Shown one piece after another: positions 43,572 through 52,100 of a stretch of 64,000 bases of DNA. The stretch lies in the NCBI GenBank assembly GCA_017533825.1, contig JAFWIE010000040.1, positions 51,758 to 115,757 on the forward strand. The letters are read 5' to 3'. Positions within the stretch are counted from its first letter, which is position 1, and the number at the start of each line of letters is the position of its first letter. The notes beneath the pieces are model-generated. The model had not been told where the DNA came from. It did not search any database and saw nothing but the letters and a program-made list of their open reading frames with translations. The translations under genes were made by a program, and so were the position numbers. The DNA comes from Atopobiaceae bacterium. GTDB taxonomy: Bacteria > Actinomycetota > Coriobacteriia > Coriobacteriales > Atopobiaceae.

Positions 43572-43599
43572 TTGCTTTTTGTTTCCGAAGTGTTACAGT
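43572..43599 (+). promoter_or_regulatory. Probable promoter of the 46-residue ORF
   Basis: -35 TTGCTT (43572-43577), 16-bp spacer, -10 TACAGT (43594-43599), 40 bp before the ATG. Confidence 0.45.
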
Positions 43600-43639
43600 G
43601 CCTTATGCAAAGAAACTCGCAGACAGAAGGAGGTCGCAA

Positions 43640-43780
43640 ATGGCAGTCGTAGCATTCCTCGGAAGCATATTGGTCGCGGGCATCGTGGGTGCCTGCATTC
43701 CAGGTGCGACAAGCACGTCACAGGTTGAGAAGGCCGACTATCACTACGTCCCCTATGCGGGCGACGTCTTCGGTGCATAA
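43640..43780 (+). CDS. 46-residue membrane/secreted peptide of unknown function
   Basis: ATG with AGAAGGAGGTCG upstream (near-perfect Shine-Dalgarno). Residues 1-19 are hydrophobic (MAVVAFLGSILVAGIVGACI) with a Cys at 19, followed by a polar tail containing YHYVPYAGDVFGA. It could be a single-pass micropeptide or a small signal-peptide-like product. It is transcribed opposite to the opp genes, between oppF2 and oppA2, and ends at a strong terminator. No homologue recognised. Confidence 0.6.
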   Translation: MAVVAFLGSILVAGIVGACIPGATSTSQVEKADYHYVPYAGDVFGA

Positions 43781-43800
43781 CCACACGAGCATCTGACGCA

Positions 43801-43850
43801 AGAAGCGCCGCCGGCACTCTGATGGTGCCGGCGGCGCTTCTCTTCTCTTT
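43801..43850 (+). terminator. Strong terminator after the 46-residue ORF
   Basis: Perfect 17-bp stem (43801-43817 with 43825-43841), 7-nt loop, then TCTTCTCTTT. It could also limit minus-strand read-through from oppF2. Confidence 0.85.
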
Positions 43851-43855
43851 GGCTA

Positions 43856-43918
43856 GTGGCACCTTGGTACCAGATACCACGTGCCATGGCAAAACGGTAC
43901 CTGGTACCAAGGTGCCAC
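43856..43918. repeat. 18-bp inverted repeat related to the 41.55-kb palindrome
   Basis: Arms GTGGCACCTTGGTACCAG (43856-43873) and its exact complement (43901-43918), loop 27 nt. The stretch from 43888 (GGCAAAACGGTACCTGG) matches the left arm of the 41549-41612 element with one change, so the two are members of one repeat family flanking the oppA2/46-residue-ORF block. Confidence 0.8.
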
Positions 43919-43946
43919 CCAAGGTGCCAGGTACGACGACGCCGTC

Positions 43947-45005
43947 TTATGCATTGATGTCGGCCGTGCGATGGCAGGCGACGAAGTGGCCCTTCTCGAC
44001 TTCCTTGAACTCCGGCATCGAGGCTGCGCATGCCTCCGTGGCATACTGGCAGCGCGTGCGGAAGGGACATCCGGAGGGCGCGTTGAGCGGGCTGGGGATG
44101 TCGCCCTGCAGCGGGATGCGCTTGTTGGCGCGCGCAATCTTTGGGTCGGGAATGGGCACCGCCGAAAGCAACGACTTGCTGTACGGGTGCAGCGGACGGT
44201 CGTAAATCTCGGCTGCATCGGCAAGCTCCACCATCTTGCCCAGGTACATGACGGCGATGCGATCAGAGATGTGGCGCACCACGAGCAGGTCGTGTGCGAT
44301 GAAGAGATACGTGAGGCCCATCTCCTCCTGCAGCTCATCAAACATGTTGATGACCTGCGCCTGGATGGAGACGTCGAGCGCCGAGACTGGCTCGTCGCAT
44401 ACGATAAACTCGGGATTCACTGCAAGGCTGCGCGCGATGCCGATGCGTTGCCGCTGTCCACCACTGAACTCGTGTGCATAGCGCGAAGCGTGCTCGGAGT
44501 TAAGGCCCACGCGATTCATGAGCTCGAGCACGCGCTCCTCGCGCTCCTGCGCATTGGCGCACATTTTGTGCACGTCAAGCGGCTCGGCAATGATGTCCGA
44601 GACCGTCATGCGCGGGTTCAGCGAGGAGTACGGATCCTGGAACACCATGGTGGTCTTCGTGCGGTACTCATTCAGCGAGAGGATGTTGCCCTTGAGCGAG
44701 CCACCGTCGGCCGGCGTGGCGAACTTGTCGATATCGACCTTCTCCTTGGGACCCACCACGGCCTTGCCGTCGTAGACAACCACACCATCAGTAGGCTCGT
44801 ACAAGTGCAGGATGGTGCGACCGACCGTGGTCTTGCCGCAACCCGACTCCCCCACCAAGCCCAAGGTCTCGCCACGCTTGATGGAAAAGCTCACGTCGTC
44901 TACCGCCTTGAGCGGGGTCGTCTTGAAGAAGCCCGTGTTTACGGGGAAGTACTCTTTGAGGTGACGCACCTCGACCAACGGGGCGTCGTTTCCTTGTGCT
45001 GCCAT
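43947..45005 (-). CDS. oppF: Oligopeptide ABC transporter ATP-binding protein OppF/DppF (set 2)
   Basis: 352 residues. Walker A GESGCGKT (52-59), signature [10 protein letters not shown], Walker [13 protein letters not shown]. The C-terminal region keeps the Cys-rich motif ([15 protein letters not shown]), unlike set 1. An insertion of about 30 residues after Walker A ([17 protein letters not shown]) lengthens the helical part. The ATG at 45005 overlaps the oppD2 stop by one base (TGATG); a GTG 3 bp upstream is the alternative start. Confidence 0.93.
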   Translation of the reverse strand: MAAQGNDAPLVEVRHLKEYFPVNTGFFKTTPLKAVDDVSFSIKRGETLGLVGESGCGKTTVGRTILHLYEPTDGVVVYDGKAVVGPKEKVDIDKFATPADGGSLKGNILSLNEYRTKTTMVFQDPYSSLNPRMTVSDIIAEPLDVHKMCANAQEREERVLELMNRVGLNSEHASRYAHEFSGGQRQRIGIARSLAVNPEFIVCDEPVSALDVSIQAQVINMFDELQEEMGLTYLFIAHDLLVVRHISDRIAVMYLGKMVELADAAEIYDRPLHPYSKSLLSAVPIPDPKIARANKRIPLQGDIPSPLNAPSGCPFRTRCQYATEACAASMPEFKEVEKGHFVACHRTADINA

Positions 45006-46306
45006 CACCGATTACCGCCCTTCTTTGGCTTCTTGCTGTGCACAGTGGGGTTAGGACTGCTTGAGAAGCTATTGCTCTTCTCGCGGGAGTGCAGCAGCGC
45101 CGCATCACCTATGATGTCGCCATCGGCAAGGTTGTCGGCACCTGTCCCCTGCACATCCTTAGCCGCCCGCTCGCGCGCATCCTCCAAGCTCTCTTCAGCT
45201 TGAGCCGCATGCACCTCTGCAGAGAGCACCGAGGCGCCCAATCCGCCAGCTTCGAGTGCTGCAGCGATGTCGGATGCATCGTCGAAGTCCATGCCTGCCT
45301 TCCGCGCCTTCTGCATCGCACTTACGCCCATGTCGCGCGCGCTGCGCTGCACATTGATCCAGCACGAGGCCTTGTGCGTACTGCTCAGCTCCATGTTCTC
45401 TGCCGCCTGACGGATGCAGATCTTCATGGCCGCGTCGCAACGCGGAGCGAAGGGGCATCCCTTGGGAAGGTTGAGCAGGTCAATGGGCGTGCCCGTGATG
45501 GGCTGCAGCTTTTGTCCCACGGTGCCCGTGGTCGGGATGGAGCGCAGCAGGCCCTTGGTGTACTCGTGACGAGGATCATAGAAGATCTCGTCTGCCGTAC
45601 CACGCTCGCAGTAAGAACCCGCGTACATGACGACGATCTCGTCACACATCTGAGCAACGACGCCCAGGTCGTGCGTAATCATGATGATGGCCATTCCCAG
45701 CTCGCGCTGCAGCTGCTGCATGAGCTCGAGAATCTGCGCCTGAATGGTGACGTCGAGGGCCGTCGTCGGCTCGTCCGCAATCAGGATATCCGGCTCGCAC
45801 GCCAAGGCCATGGCGATCATCACGCGTTGGCGCATGCCGCCAGAGAACTCATGCGGGTACTGCTTCATGCGCTTCTCGGGCTCGTTCACGTTGACGAGCT
45901 TGAGCATCTCGACCGCACGGTCCCACGCCTGTTCCTTGTTGCGGTCCGTGTGCAGCAGAATGGCCTCCATCAGCTGATGGCCAATGGTGTAGGTGGGGTT
46001 GAGCGACGTCATCGGGTCCTGGAAGATGATGGAGATCTTGTTGCCGCGAATGTCGCGCATGACGCGCTCGCCCGCACCAACGAGCTCCTGGCCGTCGAAC
46101 TTGATGGAACCCGAGACGATCCGTCCCGCCGGAGCCAGAATCTGCATGATGGAGTAGACCGTCACCGACTTGCCCGAGCCGGACTCCCCCACGATGCCCA
46201 ACACCTTACCGCGGTCGAGGTCGAAGGAGACGCCGTTGACGGCTTTGACCTCACCAGCATCGGTAAAGAACGAGGTGTGCAGGTCGCGTACTTCCAAAAG
46301 TGCCAT
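45005..46306 (-). CDS. oppD: Oligopeptide ABC transporter ATP-binding protein OppD/DppD (set 2) with C-terminal extension
   Basis: 433 residues. Walker A GESGSGKS (40-47), signature FSGGMRQRV, Walker [13 protein letters not shown], Cys cluster [15 protein letters not shown]. After the usual end (about residue 330) there is an extra tail of about 100 residues: Ala/Glu-rich ([28 protein letters not shown]), then Ser/Pro/Lys-rich (SKKPKKGG). That tail is not part of the family fold. Start 46306 with GGAGG upstream. Confidence 0.93.
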   Translation of the reverse strand: MALLEVRDLHTSFFTDAGEVKAVNGVSFDLDRGKVLGIVGESGSGKSVTVYSIMQILAPAGRIVSGSIKFDGQELVGAGERVMRDIRGNKISIIFQDPMTSLNPTYTIGHQLMEAILLHTDRNKEQAWDRAVEMLKLVNVNEPEKRMKQYPHEFSGGMRQRVMIAMALACEPDILIADEPTTALDVTIQAQILELMQQLQRELGMAIIMITHDLGVVAQMCDEIVVMYAGSYCERGTADEIFYDPRHEYTKGLLRSIPTTGTVGQKLQPITGTPIDLLNLPKGCPFAPRCDAAMKICIRQAAENMELSSTHKASCWINVQRSARDMGVSAMQKARKAGMDFDDASDIAAALEAGGLGASVLSAEVHAAQAEESLEDARERAAKDVQGTGADNLADGDIIGDAALLHSREKSNSFSSSPNPTVHSKKPKKGGNR

Positions 46307-46319
46307 AGGTGCCTCCCTC

Positions 46320-47378
46320 CTACTGGTTGAGCTTGGGGTCGAACGCGTCGCGCAGGCCGTCGCCAAAGAGGTTGAGACCAAGCACGATGAGCGAGATGAC
46401 AAGGGCAGGAATCACGAGTCGGTATGGATAGCTCGTGATGCCGTTGAGGGCCTCGGAGGCAAGACTGCCGAGCGACGGCATGGGTGCGTTGACGCCAAGG
46501 CCTAGGAAGCTCAGGAACGACTCCGTGAAGATGGCCGAGGGAATCTGCAGCGCCGTAGAGATGATGATGACCGAGATGCAGTTTGGAATGAGGTGCTTCT
46601 TGATGATCCAACCCGCCTTGGCGCCGGTCGCCTCGGCAGCAAGCACATACTCCTGCTCGCGCAGCGAGAGAATCTGGCCGCGGATGAGACGTGCCATGGA
46701 GCACCAGTAAAGCAGGGCAAAGATGATGAAGAGCGAGATGATGTTTGAGCCGATGGCCTGAAGCACCGTACCCTCAAGCGCGCTGCCGAGCGTCTCGCGC
46801 ATGACGCTTGCGAGCAGGATGACCATGAGCATGTCCGGCAGAGAGTAGATGACGTCGACGATGCGCATGATCACCATGTCCACGCGCCCGCCCATGAAGC
46901 CTGCGACAGACCCGAGCGTCATACCGACCACGAGGACGATGATGGAGGCAAAGAAGCCTACCGCAAGAGAGATGCGCGTTCCGTACACGATGCGGATGAA
47001 GTAGTCACGACCGTGGTCGTCGGTACCAAAGAAGTGCGGGAACACCGTCTCGCCCTTTGCCATCGCTGCCTGCTCGGTGGTGGAGTACTCCATGGGAGCA
47101 AGGTTGTTGAACGAGGGATCCACGGGATGGCCGGGCTGCACGCCGAGCTGCGTCTGGTAGTCGTACGGCCAGAACATGGGAATAACGATTGAGGAGACCG
47201 TGATCAGGATGATGACGATCATGCTCACGAAGGCGACCTTGTTCCTAAACAGGCGCTTGCATCCATCCTTGAAGAACGTGGACGACGGACGCATCTGCAC
47301 CATGTAGGCCTTCTCCTCCTCGCTGGCGGGGAGGAAGTCGTCTACGTTGACCTGCATGCTAAGCGGGTTCTTATCCAT
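46320..47378 (-). CDS. oppC: Oligopeptide ABC transporter permease OppC (set 2)
   Basis: 352 residues. Long cytoplasmic N-terminus (about 50 residues), TM1 FVSMIVIILITVSSIVIPMF, a periplasmic loop with FGTDDHGRDYF, then five TMs with the EAA loop AAEATGAKAGWIIKKHLIPN. The ATG at 47378 is chosen because AGGAGGTG lies 7 bp upstream; the GTG at 47387 sits inside that ribosome site. Confidence 0.94.
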   Translation of the reverse strand: MDKNPLSMQVNVDDFLPASEEEKAYMVQMRPSSTFFKDGCKRLFRNKVAFVSMIVIILITVSSIVIPMFWPYDYQTQLGVQPGHPVDPSFNNLAPMEYSTTEQAAMAKGETVFPHFFGTDDHGRDYFIRIVYGTRISLAVGFFASIIVLVVGMTLGSVAGFMGGRVDMVIMRIVDVIYSLPDMLMVILLASVMRETLGSALEGTVLQAIGSNIISLFIIFALLYWCSMARLIRGQILSLREQEYVLAAEATGAKAGWIIKKHLIPNCISVIIISTALQIPSAIFTESFLSFLGLGVNAPMPSLGSLASEALNGITSYPYRLVIPALVISLIVLGLNLFGDGLRDAFDPKLNQ

Positions 47379-47390
47379 GACCTTCACCTC

Positions 47391-48317
47391 CTATTCCAGC
47401 GTGATGCGCGGATCGACGACCTTGTACAGGATGTCGGACACCAGGTTCATGATGACGATGAGCGTCGCCAACACGATAGTGGTGCCCATGATGAGCGTGT
47501 AGTCGCGTCCCGTGATGGAGTTGACGAAGTAGCGTCCGATGCCCGGCACGGCAAAGATCTGCTCAACGACGAGCGAACCCGTGACGATATAGGCGAGCTC
47601 GGGGCCAAAGTACGTAATGACCGGGATGAGGGAGTTCTTGAGCGCGTGGTGAATGATGACATTGCGCTCCGAGACGCCCTTGGCCTTGGCCGTGCGGATG
47701 TAGTCCTGTCCCAGAACGTCGAGCATCGACGAGCGCGTGAGGCGCGTGATGTAGCTCATCGGGTACAACGCCAAGGTGATGACGGGCAGGATGAGACCGC
47801 CCTTGGCCGCACCATTAGCCGGCAGCAGGTTGAGTGTCGTACAGAACAGAATGAGCAACAACGAACCCATGATGAAGCTCGGCATCGAGACGAATGCCGT
47901 TGTCATCACCATGATTATGCGATCAAAGACGGTGTTACGTTTGAGGGCGGCTATCGCCCCGAAGACAATTCCAAACACCGTGGCGATGATGAGTGCGATG
48001 ATGCCGATCTTTGCGCTGGTCTTCATGCCATCGATGATGATGTCCGTCACCATGCGTCCGCGCTGCTTGATGGACGGGCCGAAGTTGCCCTGAACTGCAT
48101 CGCCAAGGTAGGTGGTGTACTGCTCGAAGAGAGGCTTGTCGAGACCATACTTGGCGTTGAGCGCCGCTTGGGCCTCCGCCGAAATGGCTTTCTCGCGCGT
48201 GAAAGGACCTCCAGGCACCGCATGCATCACGAAGAACGTGATGGTGATAACGGCCCAAAGCGTGAAGACCGCCATCACGATGCGCTTGAGGATGTACGAG
48301 ATAGTTTTAGAATCCAT
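47391..48317 (-). CDS. oppB: Oligopeptide ABC transporter permease OppB (set 2)
   Basis: 308 residues, six TMs. N-terminal ISYILKRIVMAVFTLWAVIT, PGGPF motif, EAA loop TAKAKGVSERNVIIHHALKN, C-terminal DILYKVVDPRITLE. ATG at 48317 with AAGGTGG upstream. First gene of set 2; a TATAAT (48357-48362, minus strand) 40 bp upstream is a candidate -10. Confidence 0.94.
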   Translation of the reverse strand: MDSKTISYILKRIVMAVFTLWAVITITFFVMHAVPGGPFTREKAISAEAQAALNAKYGLDKPLFEQYTTYLGDAVQGNFGPSIKQRGRMVTDIIIDGMKTSAKIGIIALIIATVFGIVFGAIAALKRNTVFDRIIMVMTTAFVSMPSFIMGSLLLILFCTTLNLLPANGAAKGGLILPVITLALYPMSYITRLTRSSMLDVLGQDYIRTAKAKGVSERNVIIHHALKNSLIPVITYFGPELAYIVTGSLVVEQIFAVPGIGRYFVNSITGRDYTLIMGTTIVLATLIVIMNLVSDILYKVVDPRITLE

Positions 48318-48406
48318 AGACACCCACCTTTTACGTCAGAAAATGCAATAGTGTCAATTATAGGGCTGCAAACACACGTGCCGATGCAAGTAAGTTTCCA
48401 GACTGT

Positions 48407-48439
48407 AAAAAGAAAACCCCAATCGGCAATGATTGGGGT
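48407..48439 (-). terminator. Terminator of secG
   Basis: 9-bp stem ACCCCAATC/GATTGGGGT (48416-48424 with 48431-48439), followed on the minus strand by TTTTCTTTTT. Confidence 0.9.
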
Positions 48440-48471
48440 CTTCTCCGCATACCAGTATTCTTTTGCGGGCG

Positions 48472-48729
48472 TTACATGCCTGCGATGGTACCCACCGGGA
48501 AGGTCAACGCCATGACGCAGACACAAATGGCGAAGATGGCGGCAAAGATGATGGTGAGGCGGTCGAGGTTCTTCTCCCAGATGCCCGAGCCAGCAGTGGC
48601 GTTGTACATGGAAGCGGCAATCATATCCGACACGCCGGTGCCTTTGCCGGAGTGCATGAGGATGAGGATGATGGTAAAGAAAGCCGAGATTGCCATGACA
48701 ACGAGCAAGGCGATGTTCAGAGGACTCAC
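48472..48729 (-). CDS. secG: Preprotein translocase subunit SecG
   Basis: 85 residues, two TMs (about 4-24 and 57-77) joined by the conserved loop LMHSGKGTGVSDMIA. It assists SecYE in protein export. The start is GTG at 48729, with AAGGAG 8 bp upstream; upstream in-frame codons lack support. Monocistronic with its own promoter and terminator. Confidence 0.93.
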   Translation of the reverse strand: MSPLNIALLVVMAISAFFTIILILMHSGKGTGVSDMIAASMYNATAGSGIWEKNLDRLTIIFAAIFAICVCVMALTFPVGTIAGM

Positions 48730-48772
48730 GATGGGAACTCCTTGGTTTGACAACAAAAACAAGCAAGCAAGT

Positions 48773-48802
48773 ATGCTAGCACAAATAATCCACGATTGGC
48801 AA
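48773..48802 (-). promoter_or_regulatory. Promoter of secG
   Basis: Minus strand: -35 TTGCCA (48797-48802), 18-bp spacer, -10 TAGCAT (48773-48778). Confidence 0.6.
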
Positions 48803-48853
48803 GTTTTTTGTTGTGGGCGATGTGGGATCCACGGGGTTGGGACCCCGTGGCCG

Positions 48854-50953
48854 TCATTCTTCGTTGGTGTCCCAGTGGCTTGAGCGCGCCGTGTCAAGCA
48901 CCTGCAGATTCTTCATGCTCATGTCGAGAATGCCCGCCGAGTGTGTGAGCGCACCGCACGATATCACGTCCACCTTGAGGTCGGCGATGTACTGCACATT
49001 CTCTCGCGTGACGTTGCCGCTGATTTCGGTGATCGTACGCCCGTCGATGAAGTCGAGTGCCTCCTTCATCTGTGCGTGGCTCATGTTGTCGAGCATGATC
49101 ACGTCGGCTCCCGCCGCCACGGCCTCGCGTACCATGGCGAGACTCTCGCACTCCACCTCAATCTTTGTCATGAATGAGCAGCGGGCACGCGCCATCTGCA
49201 GCGCCTGCGTGATGCCACCCGCCGCTTCGATGTGGTTGTCCTTGAGCAAGATAGCGTCAGAGAGGTTCTGCCGGTGGTTCCCTCCTCCCCCGATGCGCAC
49301 GGCCATCTTGTCGAAGATGCGCATGCCAGGAGTCGTCTTGCGGGTGTCGACTATCTGAGCAGTGGAGCCTGCCTCAGCGAGGATGTCCGCCACCTCGCGC
49401 GTGTAGGTGGCCACGCCGCTCATGTGTTGTAGGTAGTTCAGCGCCGTGCGCTCGCCCGAGAGCAGTGTGCGGACGTCGCCCTCGATTGTGGCGATCATCT
49501 GACCCTTTCGAATGCGGTCACCGTCACGCACCAGCGGCGTGACCGTGGTCGTCGAGTCGAGAAGTTCGAAGGTACGCATGAACACGGCCATGCCTGCCAG
49601 CACACCGTCCTGCTTGCAGATGAGCTCCACGCGAGCCTGCCTGCGGTCAGGAATCACGGAGTCAGTCGAGAGGTCGCCGCCCGGCATGTCCTCTGCGAGG
49701 GACGCACGGATGTGCTTCTCCATCACCATGCTCAGGGTCGAGGGATCGATGCGCGGTCGCTGCTCGCGGGTGTGGTCCACGGAGATTTTCTCGGCAGCGC
49801 GGCGTGCGAACACCAGGCACTCGAGCAGGCTGTTTGAGGCGAGTCGATTGCGACCATGCACGCCGGTGCACGAGGTTTCGCCCACCGCGAAGAGACGCGG
49901 CATGGTGGTCTCGGAGTTGGAGTCCACGTGTATGCCACCCATGAAGTAGTGTTGGGCGGGGACGACGGGAATTGGCTCCTTCGTGATGTCGTAGCCTTCG
50001 GCAAGGCAGTACTCATAGATGTGGCGGAAGTGCGTACGGATAATCTCGTTCATCACGTTCTCGAACGAGAGCCACACATACTTCGAACCCTCGAGCTCCA
50101 TTTGGTCGAGAATGGCCTTGGTCACCACATCGCGCGGCTGGAGCTCATCGGTAAAGCGCTCGAACTTGGAGTTGAGCAGGACCGCCCCCTCGCCGCGGGC
50201 GGACTCGCTGATGAGGAACGAGCGGCCTGGCGTCTCGCGATAGAGTGTCGTGGGGTGAATCTGCACGTAGTCCATGTGCTCGAGCACCACCCCGTGCTTC
50301 GCGGCGATGCGACACCCGTCCCCGGTGAGAATCGGGTAGTTGGTCGAGCGCTCGTATACTCCACCGATGCCGCCGGTCGCGAGGATGGTGAAGCGAGAGA
50401 AGATGTCCAGACGGGTGCCGTCCCTCTGCACGCACGAGATACCCGTACAGACGCGCTTCTCACCCGCACCGACCTCGTCGAGCAGGTCGATCATCTCGGT
50501 ATTCTCGTAGATGCGCACGTTGTGCGCGGCGCGCGCCTGAAGCAGGAGCGTCTCGGTGATTTCGCGCCCCGTAATGTCCTCGTGGTAGAGGATTCTTGCG
50601 CGAGAGTGCGCGCCTTCGCGTGTGTAGAGGAGCTTCCCCTGCGGATCACGGTCAAAGCGGACGCCGTAGGAAATGAGATCATTGATGCACGAGCGAGAGT
50701 TGCGAATCATGATGTCCACGCTCTCGCGGCGATTCTCGTAGTGGCCTGCCTTGAGCGTGTCCTCGAAGTACTGCTCGTAGTCGTCCTCGCTGCGCGCCAC
50801 CGCGATGCCACCCTGCGCGAGCATGGAGTCGCACGTCTCGATGTCGCCCTTCGCGATGAGGATAATCTGACAGTTGCGTGGGAGCTTGAGCGCAGCATAG
50901 AGTCCGGAAATGCCGCAACCGACGACCACCACGTCGCATTGGAGCTTCTTCAT
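48854..50953 (-). CDS. nadB-nadC: NadB-NadC fusion: L-aspartate oxidase / quinolinate phosphoribosyltransferase
   Basis: 699 residues. Residues 1-400 are the FAD and capping domains of L-aspartate oxidase (GCGISG at 12-17, QIHPTTLYRE, ESARGEGAVLLN, QHYFMGGIHVD, GRNRLASNSLLE). The usual C-terminal three-helix domain of NadB (about 120 residues) is absent. From about 405 the chain is a full NadC: EDMPGGDLSTD, ERTALNYLQHMSGVAT, DTRKTTPGMR, GGGGNHR, LLKDNH, IEVECES, IMLDNMS. One polypeptide thus covers the first and third steps of quinolinate-to-NaMN synthesis, with NadA between. Start 50953 with AAGGA upstream; 40 bp after nadA. Confidence 0.95.
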   Translation of the reverse strand: MKKLQCDVVVVGCGISGLYAALKLPRNCQIILIAKGDIETCDSMLAQGGIAVARSEDDYEQYFEDTLKAGHYENRRESVDIMIRNSRSCINDLISYGVRFDRDPQGKLLYTREGAHSRARILYHEDITGREITETLLLQARAAHNVRIYENTEMIDLLDEVGAGEKRVCTGISCVQRDGTRLDIFSRFTILATGGIGGVYERSTNYPILTGDGCRIAAKHGVVLEHMDYVQIHPTTLYRETPGRSFLISESARGEGAVLLNSKFERFTDELQPRDVVTKAILDQMELEGSKYVWLSFENVMNEIIRTHFRHIYEYCLAEGYDITKEPIPVVPAQHYFMGGIHVDSNSETTMPRLFAVGETSCTGVHGRNRLASNSLLECLVFARRAAEKISVDHTREQRPRIDPSTLSMVMEKHIRASLAEDMPGGDLSTDSVIPDRRQARVELICKQDGVLAGMAVFMRTFELLDSTTTVTPLVRDGDRIRKGQMIATIEGDVRTLLSGERTALNYLQHMSGVATYTREVADILAEAGSTAQIVDTRKTTPGMRIFDKMAVRIGGGGNHRQNLSDAILLKDNHIEAAGGITQALQMARARCSFMTKIEVECESLAMVREAVAAGADVIMLDNMSHAQMKEALDFIDGRTITEISGNVTRENVQYIADLKVDVISCGALTHSAGILDMSMKNLQVLDTARSSHWDTNEE

Positions 50954-50993
50954 CCTTGGGATTCCTTCCCTGTGTGGTTGTTCTTGGAACACG

Positions 50994-51929
50994 CTATGCG
51001 GCAAGCTCCAGCATGCGCTTGAGCGCACGCCGGGCGCCCTCTGCCGTCGCCTCGTCCACGAACACCTCGCCCGAGAGGTCACGCAGGCACGCCACGACCT
51101 TCTCGCCCGTCACGCGGCTCATGTTCGGGCAGATGGGCGTGGTCGCCGGGAAGAAGAATCGCTTCTTGCCTGCGTCGCCTGCGGCAGCGACCTGCTTCTG
51201 AATCTCGTGCAGCACGCCATAGACCGTGCAGATAATATAGTCCGTCTCGGCACCTTCCACACAGCGCTTGATGATGCCTGACGTGGAGCCGATGTAGTCC
51301 GCCTCGTCGAGGACCCAGCTCGCACACTCCGGATGCGCGCAGACCACCGCACCGGGGTGCTCCGCGATGGCAAGCTTCACCTCGGCAACCTCGATGGCTT
51401 CGTGGGTCGGGCAGAAGCCGTCATTGAGAATGATGTTCTTGCTCGGAACCTGCTGCTGGATGTAGTGGCCAAGGTGCAGATCCGGCACGAAGAGCACGTT
51501 GTGCTGCGGGAGGCGCTCCACGATGCGCAGGGCGTTGGCCGAGGTGACGCACACGTCCGACCACGCCTTCATCTCGTTCGTGGAGTTGACGTAGCACGCC
51601 ACCGCCAGGTCGTCGCCATACTGGGCGCGGGCCGCGTCGATGGTCTCCTTGCGCAGCATGTGCGCCATGGGACAATCCGCAGACGGCTCGGGCATGAGCA
51701 CGCGTTTATCGGGCGAGAGGAGCTTGGCGCTCTCGGCCATGAACTCGACGCCCGCAAAAACGAGCGTCCGGCAATCGATGCTGGCCGCCTTGCGAGCAAG
51801 GAAGTACGAATCGCCCACGTAGTCCGCCAGATCCTGCGCGTCGTCCTGCACATAGTAGTGAGCGAGCACGATCGCGTCGTGGCGCTCCTTGAGCTCGGCG
51901 AACTCGTCGAGCAGTTCCTTGCTCAGCAT
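50994..51929 (-). CDS. nadA: Quinolinate synthase NadA
   Basis: 311 residues. Conserved Cys ligands for the [4Fe-4S] cluster lie in ADCPMAHM/CYVNST, VCAHPEC and TPICPNM; other motifs are AHYYVQDD, GDSYFLARKA and FVPDLHLGHYI. It condenses iminoaspartate (made by the NadB part of the downstream fusion) with dihydroxyacetone phosphate. Start 51929 with GAGAAGG upstream. First gene of nadA-nadBC. Confidence 0.95.
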   Translation of the reverse strand: MLSKELLDEFAELKERHDAIVLAHYYVQDDAQDLADYVGDSYFLARKAASIDCRTLVFAGVEFMAESAKLLSPDKRVLMPEPSADCPMAHMLRKETIDAARAQYGDDLAVACYVNSTNEMKAWSDVCVTSANALRIVERLPQHNVLFVPDLHLGHYIQQQVPSKNIILNDGFCPTHEAIEVAEVKLAIAEHPGAVVCAHPECASWVLDEADYIGSTSGIIKRCVEGAETDYIICTVYGVLHEIQKQVAAAGDAGKKRFFFPATTPICPNMSRVTGEKVVACLRDLSGEVFVDEATAEGARRALKRMLELAA

Positions 51930-52046
51930 GACCTTCTCCCTCGGTCGCCAGACAACGGCGCAACTATAGCACATGTAAGGAAAAGCAACCCGCCCGAAAA
52001 CGCTTGGGAGAAGGTTCGTGCCCCCTGTTTGCCCCTATCCGCCCAG

Positions 52047-52087
52047 CGCTGGAGCATGCCACCCTGAAGGGGTAGCGTACTCCAGCG
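52047..52087 (-). other. Hairpin downstream of the GG-motif gene
   Basis: Outer stem CGCTGGAG/CTCCAGCG (52047-52054 with 52080-52087) enclosing a second, imperfect stem (ACCC/GGGT region). It starts 14 bp past the stop. No T-run, so it may be a processing or rho-dependent element. Confidence 0.4.
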
Positions 52088-52100
52088 AGACCCGGCTGCA

